A DNA stretch of 64,000 nucleotides from Marinagarivorans algicola (GTDB lineage Bacteria; Pseudomonadota; Gammaproteobacteria; Pseudomonadales; Cellvibrionaceae): positions 1 to 64,000 of the forward strand of contig NZ_LGAK01000026.1 of assembly GCF_001292705.1 (NCBI RefSeq). Reading direction: 5' to 3'. How positions within the stretch are numbered: the stretch's first letter is position 1; every line of letters begins with the position of its first letter. The notes under the pieces were generated by a model. It was not told the origin of the DNA, ran no database searches, and saw only the letters and a program-made list of their open reading frames with translations. Shown piece after piece: positions 6,830 through 15,920 of this stretch. The position numbers were made by a program, and so were the translations under genes.

Positions 6830-8176
6830 TCAAGCTCTTAAATTAGGGATATCACCTTCGGTGTAGTCACCAAACCCATCCACATTACCGCCATAAGCTT
6901 TAGCAATTGTGGTTAATAAGCGCGAATGATTCAAACCGTTATAAGTCATAAAACGTCCTGTCTTAAAGTACCCTTGTGCACTACCCGCACTCACAAACGG
7001 AATATTATTACGAGTATGTGAATTTCCTTTACCCAGTTCATTGCCCCAGATGACATAAGTATTATCTAGTAACGACCCGCCACCAGCAGGGTCGGGTGTT
7101 GCTTTGAGCTGCTGAACTAAATACAAAAATTGCTCGGCGTACCATGTGTTCACTTTGATGAGCTTGTTTTTTACCTCTTGATTGTTATCGGGCTCATGCG
7201 ACATACCATGATGGCCGCTATTCACACCAATAAAAGGCATGCGGTTATTACCCACCGAGTACGACCATTGCATACTGCCTACGGCTGCTTGGTCACAGGC
7301 AAAAGCCGATACCATTAAATCTAAAAAGATTTTGCCTAAAGCAGGAATATTCGCATCAGAGTTTAAATTGAGCGTGCCCGGCTTAGTAGGGATATCGCAT
7401 TCCATACCTAGCTCGGGTACTTCAATTGCTTTCTCGAGATCGCGTACAGCTTCGGCATGGCGCTCTAACTTGACTTTGTCTTCTGCCGACAAGTAACTTC
7501 GCATACGATTAAAATCACCCAGCACACCATCTAAGACACTGACCAAGCGAATAGATCGCGCTTGCTGGTCATCGGCGGTGCCACCTGAGGTTTGTGGCGC
7601 ACCATTTGCGTATAAACGATCAAAAGCGGCGATAGGGTTCATTTCGGGCTCTAAAGGTTGGTTTTTACCTTTATAGCACATGCGCTTCCACACATCGGGT
7701 GAGCCGCATTTCACACCATATTCTAACGATTTAAAGCGCGTATCATTACCAATTTGATTAGCAACATACTGATCAATCGATATGTTACTGGCCCAATCGA
7801 CACCGCCTGCTGCGGGGTTACCACCGCTCACCGTATCACCATTGGTTAAATGCGCTGCTGTCCATAAGCCGCCCATGCCACGCTGATGGCCATCACCAGG
7901 CAGCGGTATTTTATTATTTAACCCTTTCATAATAAGCAGCTCATCGCGAATGGGCTCTAAGGGTTTTAATATTTTATTTAAGGTGAAGTTGTTCATCCCG
8001 CCGCTAGGGAAAAACTCTTCGGGAATAGTCCCGTTGGGTGTAAACATGGTAATAAACCGTTTACGTGGCATTTCTGCTGCCCCCAAACTGGGTAACTGGC
8101 TTAAAAAAGGTAAGCTTGCTGTTGTCGTAGCTAACTTTTTGAGTAAGCGACGACGGTCTTTTTTGATGATAGTCAT
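6830..8176 (-). CDS. DUF1552 secreted protein (Tat-type signal)
   Basis: A 448-residue protein of the DUF1552 family, whose biochemical role is not established. The N-terminus has DRRRLLKK followed by a hydrophobic stretch and an Ala-rich cleavage region, fitting a twin-arginine signal and so export of a folded, perhaps cofactor-bearing protein. Family-typical segments include FTPNGTIPEEFFP near residue 45, HQRGMGGLWTA and a C-terminal DNTYVIWGNELG. Its start lies 16 bp after the stop of the DUF1592 gene, and the two families are regularly found paired, so they probably form one operon. The pair is common in planctomycetes and in some marine polysaccharide-degrading gammaproteobacteria. Confidence 0.88.
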   Translation of the reverse strand: MTIIKKDRRRLLKKLATTTASLPFLSQLPSLGAAEMPRKRFITMFTPNGTIPEEFFPSGGMNNFTLNKILKPLEPIRDELLIMKGLNNKIPLPGDGHQRGMGGLWTAAHLTNGDTVSGGNPAAGGVDWASNISIDQYVANQIGNDTRFKSLEYGVKCGSPDVWKRMCYKGKNQPLEPEMNPIAAFDRLYANGAPQTSGGTADDQQARSIRLVSVLDGVLGDFNRMRSYLSAEDKVKLERHAEAVRDLEKAIEVPELGMECDIPTKPGTLNLNSDANIPALGKIFLDLMVSAFACDQAAVGSMQWSYSVGNNRMPFIGVNSGHHGMSHEPDNNQEVKNKLIKVNTWYAEQFLYLVQQLKATPDPAGGGSLLDNTYVIWGNELGKGNSHTRNNIPFVSAGSAQGYFKTGRFMTYNGLNHSRLLTTIAKAYGGNVDGFGDYTEGDIPNLRA

Positions 8177-8191
8177 AATAATATCCGCCGC

Positions 8192-11100
8192 TTATTTAAC
8201 TTTTTTATAGAGAAATACAGGTGTTTGTGTGGCTTCGACTAGCAAGCGCTCAATCACCCAATTATGCTGTTCCATTTTTTGAGTTAACCATTTGACAGAA
8301 CTAATGTCTTCGGTGGTTGGCTCGCGCCCTGTGGCAAAGGTCAGATACTGGCTGACTAAACAAGATTTCACCAAATCTGACTTGGCTAAATATTGATTCA
8401 GTTCAGCAAGCCCATCAATTTCTTTTTCAATTTGTGCTGTTTCGCGTGAGTAAATACCCGCAGCCACATTAATTAACACACCACCATTTTCATATTCGCG
8501 ATAACGCCCTACAGGGTCAAAGTTCTCGAGAGCGCCACCAACAGGGTTAATAAAGCGATGGCAATCAATACAACCGTTGGTATTTGTTAGTACATCAAGT
8601 ACTTCGCGTGAGGTTTTACCGGCTGGATCAATGCTATCGAGCTGAGGAACATTTTCAGGAGGTGGCGGAAAGTCCGAACACATGAGATGTATGTTAATAA
8701 AGGCACCTCGGTGAACAATCGCGGTTGTATCACTTTGAGATAATAAGGCCAACATGGCAGGCTGGCCCAGTAAGCCCGTGCGCTGACCACCTGCGGTACC
8801 CGCAGTACTCACCACTTCGGTTTGCGTTTTATTGGTATTGATACCTGTAATAGCTTTAATGGCTTTATTATTACCCACTTTAGGCGTGGTTAATAAATCA
8901 CTTAATGTTCCTTTTTTTGCACCACCGAATACAATAGATTCGACGTAGCTATCAATGCCGCTGTAGAGGCCATTGATCATCGCTTTATTGAAGGTAATAC
9001 CTGGCAATGTTTTATCTTTTTGTACAAGATCATCTAAGGTGAGCCATTGTCGATAAAAACGTTGAAAACCGCGCTTGGCTTTGGGGTCGGCAACCATACG
9101 CTCGGCTTGTGCTTTAATTTGTGCAGGCGTCACCAATGCCCCCTTCGCTGCGGCCTCTAATAATTGTGCATCGGGGGCGCTTGCCCATAGCGTCATCGCT
9201 AAACGCGAAGCCATGGCGTAACCGGTCACAGGCACCAAAGTATCGCTATTCATGCCCACGCCGGTGTCATCGAATTTATAATAAGCACTGGGCATTTTGA
9301 CAAGCGTAGTTAATACCGCAGCCATGGCATTTTGCTGATCTAAGGTGCTTTGTGTATCGCTATACACCTTCATCAACCCATTAAGCGTTTGCTCGGCAAT
9401 AGGAGCACGCAATATTTTTAGCGCCAATGCTCTAATTTCTTGGCGCACACACAGCGTATCAGTAGCCGTACAGGTCATCGCCATCAGTGCATTAGGTGCA
9501 GCGGCCACACCGACGGTATCCGCTGCATTTAAATACTTTTCAACACCAAGCGCCGAGGTATTTAAACCAACTTCGAATCCTGTACTGGTATCATCTGAGT
9601 TTAAACTGCTAATAAAGTTAAATTTATTTCCCGGAAAAGAGTCATTCACACTGTTTTGAAATTCAAAGCGATTTAAATGGCTCAGTGGTAACGCTCCTAC
9701 ACTGGGGTTAATCTCCACTTGGCTTTTATCGTGCGCGATTGCCGAGTGGCCAACTATCGTAGCTTGAGCATCAAACTTTTTGCGCACTAAATTAACTTGC
9801 CCTTTACCGTCAAGGGTGAACCCCGAATAGCTAGCCTCGGCTTGTTGTGCTGCGGTATGTGATGACTGCGCTAGGCCCACCAGTACATCTGAGGGTAATG
9901 CTAAGGTTTTGGTCACAAAGACTTTCCAGTTTTGACCTTGTGTTAAATAACTCGCTTTAAACACATTGCCTGTACGCTGAATACGCAACCTTACGGGCAA
10001 GGCCGGTTTAGCATCGCCATCGCCTTTACTGGCACCGCCGTTCTTGTCGCGGCTAATAAACCCTAAACCATTACTCGGCGTAATAAAGGTAAATACATGA
10101 CGCGCATCGGCGGTATCTTTTTCACGAACCATAAGACCAGCTTTAGTCCATGGGTGTACGCCGTGTAAATAGTCTACAGTGACCTCTGCAGTGAAATCAC
10201 CGGATGCATTTTTGTAGCCAAAGTAGCCACTATCGCTATTACCCCAGTAATCTTTACCTGTAGAGCGTATTGTCATCCCGTGGGTTCGTGCTAACGCTGG
10301 CGTAGAGGCGATATTGTTGGTAACGGCATACAAGCGGTAAAGGCCTGTTACGCGGTTATCTGTATAACCGGTCTTATCCGAAGCAATATTTGCAACATTG
10401 ACCCATCGAGCTTGTGCATAATCCCACGCATCTAATATCCAGTAATCCGGGGGAGTGGTTAATGCTTTCCACCGAATCGTCATGTTTTTACCAGAATGCC
10501 ATACCCTGAAACCTTCAGGTTGTGAAAGGTTGGCCTTGAGGGGTTCATCGATTATATCGGTGACAAAGTTTTCGCGGATATACGATGCAATTTTACTCGC
10601 GCACTCGCCTTCGCAAGCTGCGCTATTGCCGACAGGCATAGTACGGCTAATGCGCTGTGTGAGCACTTCTTCGTTTTTACAGGCGTTACATGTTAAACCA
10701 TTAAGTACAGGACCTTGCAGACCTGCCTGCTCTTCGCCGTTGCCGTGGCAATCTACACAAAAGCCTTTATATAGCTGCTGACCGGTTAACGTATCGCTAA
10801 AGCCTGCAAACTCATTGCGAATATACACCGCTAACGCTTGGGCGCATTGCGCGTCACATTTATTGACGCCAGCAGGCGGCATATCTTCTTCGATTTTTTT
10901 GGCTAACGATGCAACAGTGCTACACGAACCACATTCAAAAAATGTTAATGCCCCGCCCAGCTCGACATGATCGCCATTTTTATCGCCATGGCAAGCCAAA
11001 CATTGCTCGCCATACACTTTTTCTGCATTAATGGTGACAGGTAAAGATGCTGTACTTGACGCGCTTGCGCTGCTCACGGGGGGCATACTACTCACCGCGG

Positions 11101-11269
11101 GCGTACTGCTAGCCTGAGGCACGCTACTCACCGGAGGTGTACTGCTGTTACGCTGACTCGAGCTTTCACTAGAAACTTCTTTATCGCCCGTGCAGGCGCT
11201 AAATATTAACACCACACCAAGCAACAATACTTGCTTTAGTATGCGTGCCTTTATTGTGCTACATATCAT
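8192..11269 (-). CDS. DUF1592/DUF1588-type cytochrome-c-like lipoprotein
   Basis: A roughly 1025-residue cell-envelope protein. The start ATG 11269 is chosen over GTG 11278. The N-terminus has a lipobox (IFSAC) and then a Ser/Pro-rich linker of about 40 residues. Two haem-binding sites follow, CLACH and CVDCH, each inside a short cytochrome-c-like module, with a CNACK in the second. A beta-rich middle region (residues about 330-480, YWGNSDSGYFGY, GLMVREKD) looks like a DUF1349/LamG-type module. The C-terminal half has the DUF1592/1588/1585 series and a third haem site, CIDCH, followed by NPVGGALENFDPVGRYREYE. The protein probably carries electrons in the periplasm or at the cell surface with its DUF1552 partner. 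The substrate is unknown. Confidence 0.88.
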   Translation of the reverse strand: MICSTIKARILKQVLLLGVVLIFSACTGDKEVSSESSSQRNSSTPPVSSVPQASSTPAVSSMPPVSSASASSTASLPVTINAEKVYGEQCLACHGDKNGDHVELGGALTFFECGSCSTVASLAKKIEEDMPPAGVNKCDAQCAQALAVYIRNEFAGFSDTLTGQQLYKGFCVDCHGNGEEQAGLQGPVLNGLTCNACKNEEVLTQRISRTMPVGNSAACEGECASKIASYIRENFVTDIIDEPLKANLSQPEGFRVWHSGKNMTIRWKALTTPPDYWILDAWDYAQARWVNVANIASDKTGYTDNRVTGLYRLYAVTNNIASTPALARTHGMTIRSTGKDYWGNSDSGYFGYKNASGDFTAEVTVDYLHGVHPWTKAGLMVREKDTADARHVFTFITPSNGLGFISRDKNGGASKGDGDAKPALPVRLRIQRTGNVFKASYLTQGQNWKVFVTKTLALPSDVLVGLAQSSHTAAQQAEASYSGFTLDGKGQVNLVRKKFDAQATIVGHSAIAHDKSQVEINPSVGALPLSHLNRFEFQNSVNDSFPGNKFNFISSLNSDDTSTGFEVGLNTSALGVEKYLNAADTVGVAAAPNALMAMTCTATDTLCVRQEIRALALKILRAPIAEQTLNGLMKVYSDTQSTLDQQNAMAAVLTTLVKMPSAYYKFDDTGVGMNSDTLVPVTGYAMASRLAMTLWASAPDAQLLEAAAKGALVTPAQIKAQAERMVADPKAKRGFQRFYRQWLTLDDLVQKDKTLPGITFNKAMINGLYSGIDSYVESIVFGGAKKGTLSDLLTTPKVGNNKAIKAITGINTNKTQTEVVSTAGTAGGQRTGLLGQPAMLALLSQSDTTAIVHRGAFINIHLMCSDFPPPPENVPQLDSIDPAGKTSREVLDVLTNTNGCIDCHRFINPVGGALENFDPVGRYREYENGGVLINVAAGIYSRETAQIEKEIDGLAELNQYLAKSDLVKSCLVSQYLTFATGREPTTEDISSVKWLTQKMEQHNWVIERLLVEATQTPVFLYKKVK

Positions 11270-11278
11270 AATCCACAC

Positions 11279-11612
11279 TCACTTAATGAAAGAATTCCAA
11301 ATGTCATTAAGTACTCTAAGGTATTCTTGTAGCGTTACAATACACCCGTATTTAAATTGTGAACCGATACTGCATGCATTCTTTATTGGGCGCCGAATGT
11401 GGGTCTAGACGACCAACTTTGGGGCTAGAGCACCTAATATGAAACGCTTTCAATAATGCGCAATAGAAGAATGCAAGCTAGTGCTAACACGGTAGCGATG
11501 CGAAAAATCAGTAGAAAATCATCGATGCAGGCTGTAATACTCAGCAAAACAAGGCCATCAACACCCGTTTTATGAATACCGCTTTATAAAGACAAACTGA
11601 CTGGATGCAATG
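11279..11612. other. intergenic, probable promoter region of the DUF1592 operon
   Basis: About 330 bp with no gene. The only motif noted is TGAAACGCTTTCA at 11440-11452: perfect TGAAA/TTTCA arms around CGC, which resembles LacI-family half sites. I cannot assign a promoter. Confidence 0.4.
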
Positions 11613-12845
11613 TTATGCATGCAAGGGAATCGCAATAGGCAGTGCTTCGCTGGAACACTCTCTGATCAAAGCCTGGGGTAACGTTGCAATATCAATTAGC
11701 GTGTCGCGCAGCGCCCCCTGAGACGAAAACGCCAACTTGCGCAACCGAGTGCGATCGATTGCTGCACCAAGATCCTGACTGTGGCGCAATTGCTCGGCGC
11801 TCATCTGAAAAGGTATCACCTCTCGGCCACCGATACAGCCCTGTAGCGCCATCAGTACTTTAAAACCGGCAAAGTCAATATTACCCCAGTGGTAAATCGG
11901 CGTATCAGCCGGTAGCAGGTCAACTAACACGCGATAAAGCATTAATAACCGCCGGCAAGGAAAGTCACCCAAATAGATAATCAGTGCATCGCCTTGCACA
12001 TGCGCTAAATAGCGCTGATAAAGTGTGAAGTTTTCAATTGTCAATACATAGCTAGGCGTGCCGTTGCGCTCAAACCCCCGAATACATTCATGACATAACG
12101 CCGCCCCTGTCCCTGCGCTCACGTCCAGAAGCTTATCGTCATCACAAATAGCCTCGAAAGGACCGCGCATATACATTAAAGCAGGACCGTGTAATAAACC
12201 TAGACTCGCAAGCTGATCGTTAAACTCTAATTCTTTGGCAGTACTGTGTATTTGTGACTCACAAAACAGGGTAATAATTTGCCTATGCTCATCAATCGCA
12301 TAAGCTGTACCAAACCAATCAAGACTTAACGCACGAATATTGCGCCCACGCAGCTGCTCAGTCGCCAATCGCTGTGCCACTTTCACGGCAATCACCACCT
12401 CTGCGATATGCTCAGGGCCAAGCTGCACATATCGTGCGCCCATATGCCAACGCTCAATCATTTCATTGAGCTTTTGATCAATCCAATCGATATTACATTT
12501 GAGCTTTTGCAAGGTATTTGCGGCATTAAGCACTCGATCGACTTGCGTAGCGATATTTAAGTACGCTAAAAAATCTTTGCCTGTGGGCACTAAGATCGAT
12601 TTGAGTGTTTCAAAGTCTTCGAGGACTTCGAGGTGCCACTGACACTCAATAAGCCCTGCCGCTTGCAAGGGCGCTAAGGCTTGATGACTCATATGACGGC
12701 TCGCTTGCGAGCCGTGCACATAACCACTGGCAAATTGCGATGAAATAATCAAGCGAGCGCCATCAACCACACCGTTAGAGCGATTGACTAGGTTAATTAG
12801 ACTTTGAATAAGCTGCTGGGTGACAGGGTCAAAAGCTTGCAGCAT
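11613..12845 (-). CDS. JetD-like DUF2220 (Toprim) protein, orphan
   Basis: A 410-residue soluble protein. The C-terminal third matches the DUF2220/JetD Toprim pattern: YVLTIENFTLYQRYL with Glu271 at the usual catalytic position, then LGDFPCRRLL, then IYHWGNIDFAGFKVL at about residue 317. In most relatives the last motif reads WGDxDxxGF; here the first acidic residue is Asn322 while Asp324 remains. The N-terminal half is helical and may hold winged helices, as in JetD, the nuclease subunit of Wadjet plasmid-defence systems. The SMC-like JetC and the JetA and JetB subunits are not next to it. It overlaps the upstream glutaredoxin-like gene by one base (TAATG), so the pair is translationally coupled. 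It could be a stand-alone topoisomerase/nuclease-like protein rather than a defence gene. Confidence 0.7.
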   Translation of the reverse strand: MLQAFDPVTQQLIQSLINLVNRSNGVVDGARLIISSQFASGYVHGSQASRHMSHQALAPLQAAGLIECQWHLEVLEDFETLKSILVPTGKDFLAYLNIATQVDRVLNAANTLQKLKCNIDWIDQKLNEMIERWHMGARYVQLGPEHIAEVVIAVKVAQRLATEQLRGRNIRALSLDWFGTAYAIDEHRQIITLFCESQIHSTAKELEFNDQLASLGLLHGPALMYMRGPFEAICDDDKLLDVSAGTGAALCHECIRGFERNGTPSYVLTIENFTLYQRYLAHVQGDALIIYLGDFPCRRLLMLYRVLVDLLPADTPIYHWGNIDFAGFKVLMALQGCIGGREVIPFQMSAEQLRHSQDLGAAIDRTRLRKLAFSSQGALRDTLIDIATLPQALIRECSSEALPIAIPLHA

Positions 12846-13216
12846 TAAATACCGCTAAAACGCTGATGTAGATATACATTGATATCATCTGACTCATATA
12901 ACCAGCGCACCTCCCCCTCTTCTTCAATACGTAGACAAGGCACTTTAACCCGGCCGCCTTGAGCTTCAAGCTCTTGACGAAAAGGAGTATCGCCTTGGGC
13001 ATCTCGTAATTCAATCGGGATATTCAGCTTATGAATGTTGCGGCGCACTTTGACACAAAAAGGACAAGCATGAAATTGATATAACGACAACGCAGCCGCA
13101 GCCTCATTGACTGACTCTTGTGCGCGCGCACTACGCTTAACAGGACGCGGGCGAGACACCCAATCACCAAACACAATTAAACGACCTAAACCTTCGCGCG
13201 TGAGCTTTAACAACAT
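12845..13216 (-). CDS. glutaredoxin-like protein
   Basis: A 123-residue protein with a glutaredoxin/thioredoxin fold from about residue 42: LSLYQFHACPFCVKVRR carries the dithiol CPFC, and RVKVPCLRI holds the cis-proline. WLYESDDINVYL resembles the C-terminal glutathione-binding region of glutaredoxins. The first 40 residues are basic, and their opening might be a membrane-proximal helix. It probably reduces disulfides or glutathione adducts in the cytoplasm. It is the first gene of a two-gene unit with the JetD-like gene. Confidence 0.8.
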   Translation of the reverse strand: MLLKLTREGLGRLIVFGDWVSRPRPVKRSARAQESVNEAAAALSLYQFHACPFCVKVRRNIHKLNIPIELRDAQGDTPFRQELEAQGGRVKVPCLRIEEEGEVRWLYESDDINVYLHQRFSGI

Positions 13217-13498
13217 GGGGTTTTACCTCAATCAAAAATAGTGTGTATTAAATAGCAACAATGACACGTGAATAACAAGATGCAAACATCACAGGGCGAC
13301 CTTTAAAATGGCGCTCAGACTTCAATATATGGAGATGTTTTGCTGTGATGCGAAGTGTAACAAAAACCAACACCTCATCGTGCTATAGGGTTCAATTTTT
13401 AGACGAGAAGTGACAATTATGGGAGGTTCTGCATGCCTAAAATAACACGCTAAGCATCACGCATACAAAACATCCCACTTAATCGACAAAATGTGTAT

Positions 13499-15745
13499 TT
13501 AATCAACAACTTCTAGGCGATCAACACGCTGAAAGCCTCGGGGTAATTTATGCCCTCGACGACCACGCTCACCCAAATAATGCTCCATATCGCTGATTTT
13601 CATGGCTAGGTGTCGCTTACCTGCCCACACCTTTAAGCTCTGCCCAGGCATCAATGCCGCGACATCAATCATGTACTCATCGCGTGACTGGGCCCTGGCC
13701 GAGGGAATACTAATAATTTTATTACCTTTACCACGCACTAAAATAGGCAAATCAGTAATAGGGAAAACCAACATCCGGCCCTCATTAGTTAAAGCAGCCA
13801 AGTAGGTATCGGCCGTCACGGTGACTAATTTAGGCGGCAGTACTTTCGCTTCGGGCGGCAAAGTTAATAAGGCTTTACCCGCTTTGTTTTTTGATTGTAA
13901 ATCGGCCAGCTTAGTAATAAAGCCGTAACCGGCGTCGCTGCCGAGCAGCACTGCTTGATCATCTGGCCCCATGATTAACGCTTCAAAGCTCGCCCCACTC
14001 GGTGGGTTTAGTTTACCGGTCACAGGTTCGCCTTGGCCGCGTGCCGACGGCAACGTATGCGCAGGCATTGAGTAACTACGCCCTGTTGAGTCGATCATAA
14101 TAACCGGCTGATTACTCTTACCTTTAACATGCAACTTGAAGCTATCACCAGCTTTGTAATTGAGCGCTGCTGGGTCAATATCATGCCCTTTGGCAGCACG
14201 AATCCAGCCTTTGTCTGATAAAATCACTGTTACAGGGTCAGAACCGAGCAAGTCGCTTTCGCTAAAGGCTTTTGCTTCACCGCGCACGACAATCGGTGAA
14301 CGGCGCGCATCGCCATACTCTTTAGCAACCGCTTTGAGTTCTTTTTTAATGAGCGTTTTTAATTTGCGCTCCGACCCTAAAATACCTTCTAGCTTGTCTT
14401 TTTCTGTTGCGAGCTCATCTTGCTCGCCGCGAATTTTCATCTCTTCTAAGCGTGCCAATTGGCGTAAACGCGTATCTAAGATGTAGTTTGCTTGCGCTTC
14501 GGTGAGTTCAAAGCGCTCCATAAGGACTTGCTTGGGCTTTTCTTCTGTGCGGATAATCTCAATCACTTCATCTAAATTCAGATAAGCGATCAACATACCA
14601 TCGAGTAAATGCAATCGACGATCAACCCAATCTAGGCGGTGTTGTAGACGCTTGCGAATGGTATCGGCGCGATAGCTTAGCCATTCGCCGAGCATAATAT
14701 TTAATGGCTTCACCGCGGGCTTACCATCAATACCAATCACATTCATGTTAATGCGATAACTGCGCTCAAGATCCGTGGTGGCAAATAAATGATCCATCAC
14801 ACTCTGTATATCAATACGGTTAGAGCGAGGCACAATCACTAAGCGTGTCGGGTTTTCGTGGTCTGATTCGTCACGTAAATCGGCGACCATTGGGAGTTTT
14901 TTTGCTTGCATTTGACTGGCGATTTGCTCGAGTATTTTATTACCGCTCACCTGGTGCGGTAAGGCCGTGACTACGATATCGCCATCTTCTTGCTCCCATA
15001 AAGCCCGCATTTTGACACTGCCACGACCACTTTTATACATTTTGATCATATCAGCGCGTGGCGTAATAATTTCAGCGGCGGTGGCCATATCAGGCCCTTG
15101 AATATACTCGCACAGATCTTCGACTGTTGACTTGGGCTTATCGAGCAGTGCAATTGTCGCATCGATCACTTCGCGAATATTATGCGGAGGGATATCGGTT
15201 GCCATACCCACAGCAATGCCTGTTGTGCCATTCAATAACACCGTCGGTGCCTGTGCCGGTAGCACAATAGGCTCGTCCATAGTGCCATCAAAATTAGATT
15301 GCCAATCTACCGTACCCTGCCCTAACTCGCCGAGTAATACGTCGGCAAATGGTGTTAAGCGCGCCTCGGTATAGCGCATGGCAGCAAACGACTTAGGGTC
15401 ATCTTGCGACCCCCAGTTACCTTGCCCATCCACCAGCGGATAGCGAAATGAAAAGGGCTGCGCCATGAGTACCATCGCTTCATAAGCAGCCGAGTCACCG
15501 TGCGGGTGGTATTTACCAATCACATCACCGACCGTACGCGCGGATTTTTTGAATTTGGCGCTGGCTTTAAGGCCTAGCTCACTCATGGCATAGATAATGC
15601 GCCTTTGCACAGGCTTTAAACCATCACCCACATGCGGCAAAGCACGATCTAAAATCACATACATCGAGTAATCGAGGTAAGCTTTTTCGGTAAATTCACT
15701 TAAGGGGAGGACTTCATCAGCCCCAGGCATTAGAAGATCAGACAT
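13499..15745 (-). CDS. parC: DNA topoisomerase IV subunit A
   Basis: A 748-residue ParC, the breakage-reunion subunit that decatenates daughter chromosomes together with ParE. The catalytic tyrosine is Tyr125 in [11 protein letters not shown]. The quinolone-determining region reads [13 protein letters not shown], with Ser85 and Glu89 matching the drug-sensitive residues Ser80 and Glu84 of E. coli. The C-terminal beta-pinwheel follows with a shortened set of blades, as usual for ParC rather than GyrA. No parE lies in the window. The upstream DUF748 gene ends 175 bp away behind a strong hairpin, so parC probably has its own promoter. Confidence 0.97.
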   Translation of the reverse strand: MSDLLMPGADEVLPLSEFTEKAYLDYSMYVILDRALPHVGDGLKPVQRRIIYAMSELGLKASAKFKKSARTVGDVIGKYHPHGDSAAYEAMVLMAQPFSFRYPLVDGQGNWGSQDDPKSFAAMRYTEARLTPFADVLLGELGQGTVDWQSNFDGTMDEPIVLPAQAPTVLLNGTTGIAVGMATDIPPHNIREVIDATIALLDKPKSTVEDLCEYIQGPDMATAAEIITPRADMIKMYKSGRGSVKMRALWEQEDGDIVVTALPHQVSGNKILEQIASQMQAKKLPMVADLRDESDHENPTRLVIVPRSNRIDIQSVMDHLFATTDLERSYRINMNVIGIDGKPAVKPLNIMLGEWLSYRADTIRKRLQHRLDWVDRRLHLLDGMLIAYLNLDEVIEIIRTEEKPKQVLMERFELTEAQANYILDTRLRQLARLEEMKIRGEQDELATEKDKLEGILGSERKLKTLIKKELKAVAKEYGDARRSPIVVRGEAKAFSESDLLGSDPVTVILSDKGWIRAAKGHDIDPAALNYKAGDSFKLHVKGKSNQPVIMIDSTGRSYSMPAHTLPSARGQGEPVTGKLNPPSGASFEALIMGPDDQAVLLGSDAGYGFITKLADLQSKNKAGKALLTLPPEAKVLPPKLVTVTADTYLAALTNEGRMLVFPITDLPILVRGKGNKIISIPSARAQSRDEYMIDVAALMPGQSLKVWAGKRHLAMKISDMEHYLGERGRRGHKLPRGFQRVDRLEVVD

Positions 15746-15845
15746 AAACAGTTCTATTAATGTTGAAAAGACGGGAAACTATAAGCACTGGCCACAAGGA
15801 TGCAACCCTTATTACGGTGCGTTTAAGCAAGAACCCACAACGAGC

Positions 15846-15882
15846 ACCTAAAACAAGGGCGTATCCGCCTCTTGTTTTAGGT
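15846..15882 (-). terminator. strong hairpin between the DUF748 gene and parC
   Basis: ACCTAAAACAAG (15846-15857) pairs perfectly with CTTGTTTTAGGT (15871-15882), and an inner GGCG/CGCC stem extends it with a single bulge. It lies 38 bp after the DUF748 stop. Confidence 0.7.
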
Positions 15883-15920
15883 CAGAGTTAAGCCTAAGTT
15901 AGTAGTGACATATACCGAGG

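Noticed and set aside
11613-12845. Complete Wadjet defence system
   Set aside because: Only a JetD-like gene is present; parC, a glutaredoxin-like gene and the DUF1592/DUF1552 pair surround it, with no JetA, JetB or JetC.
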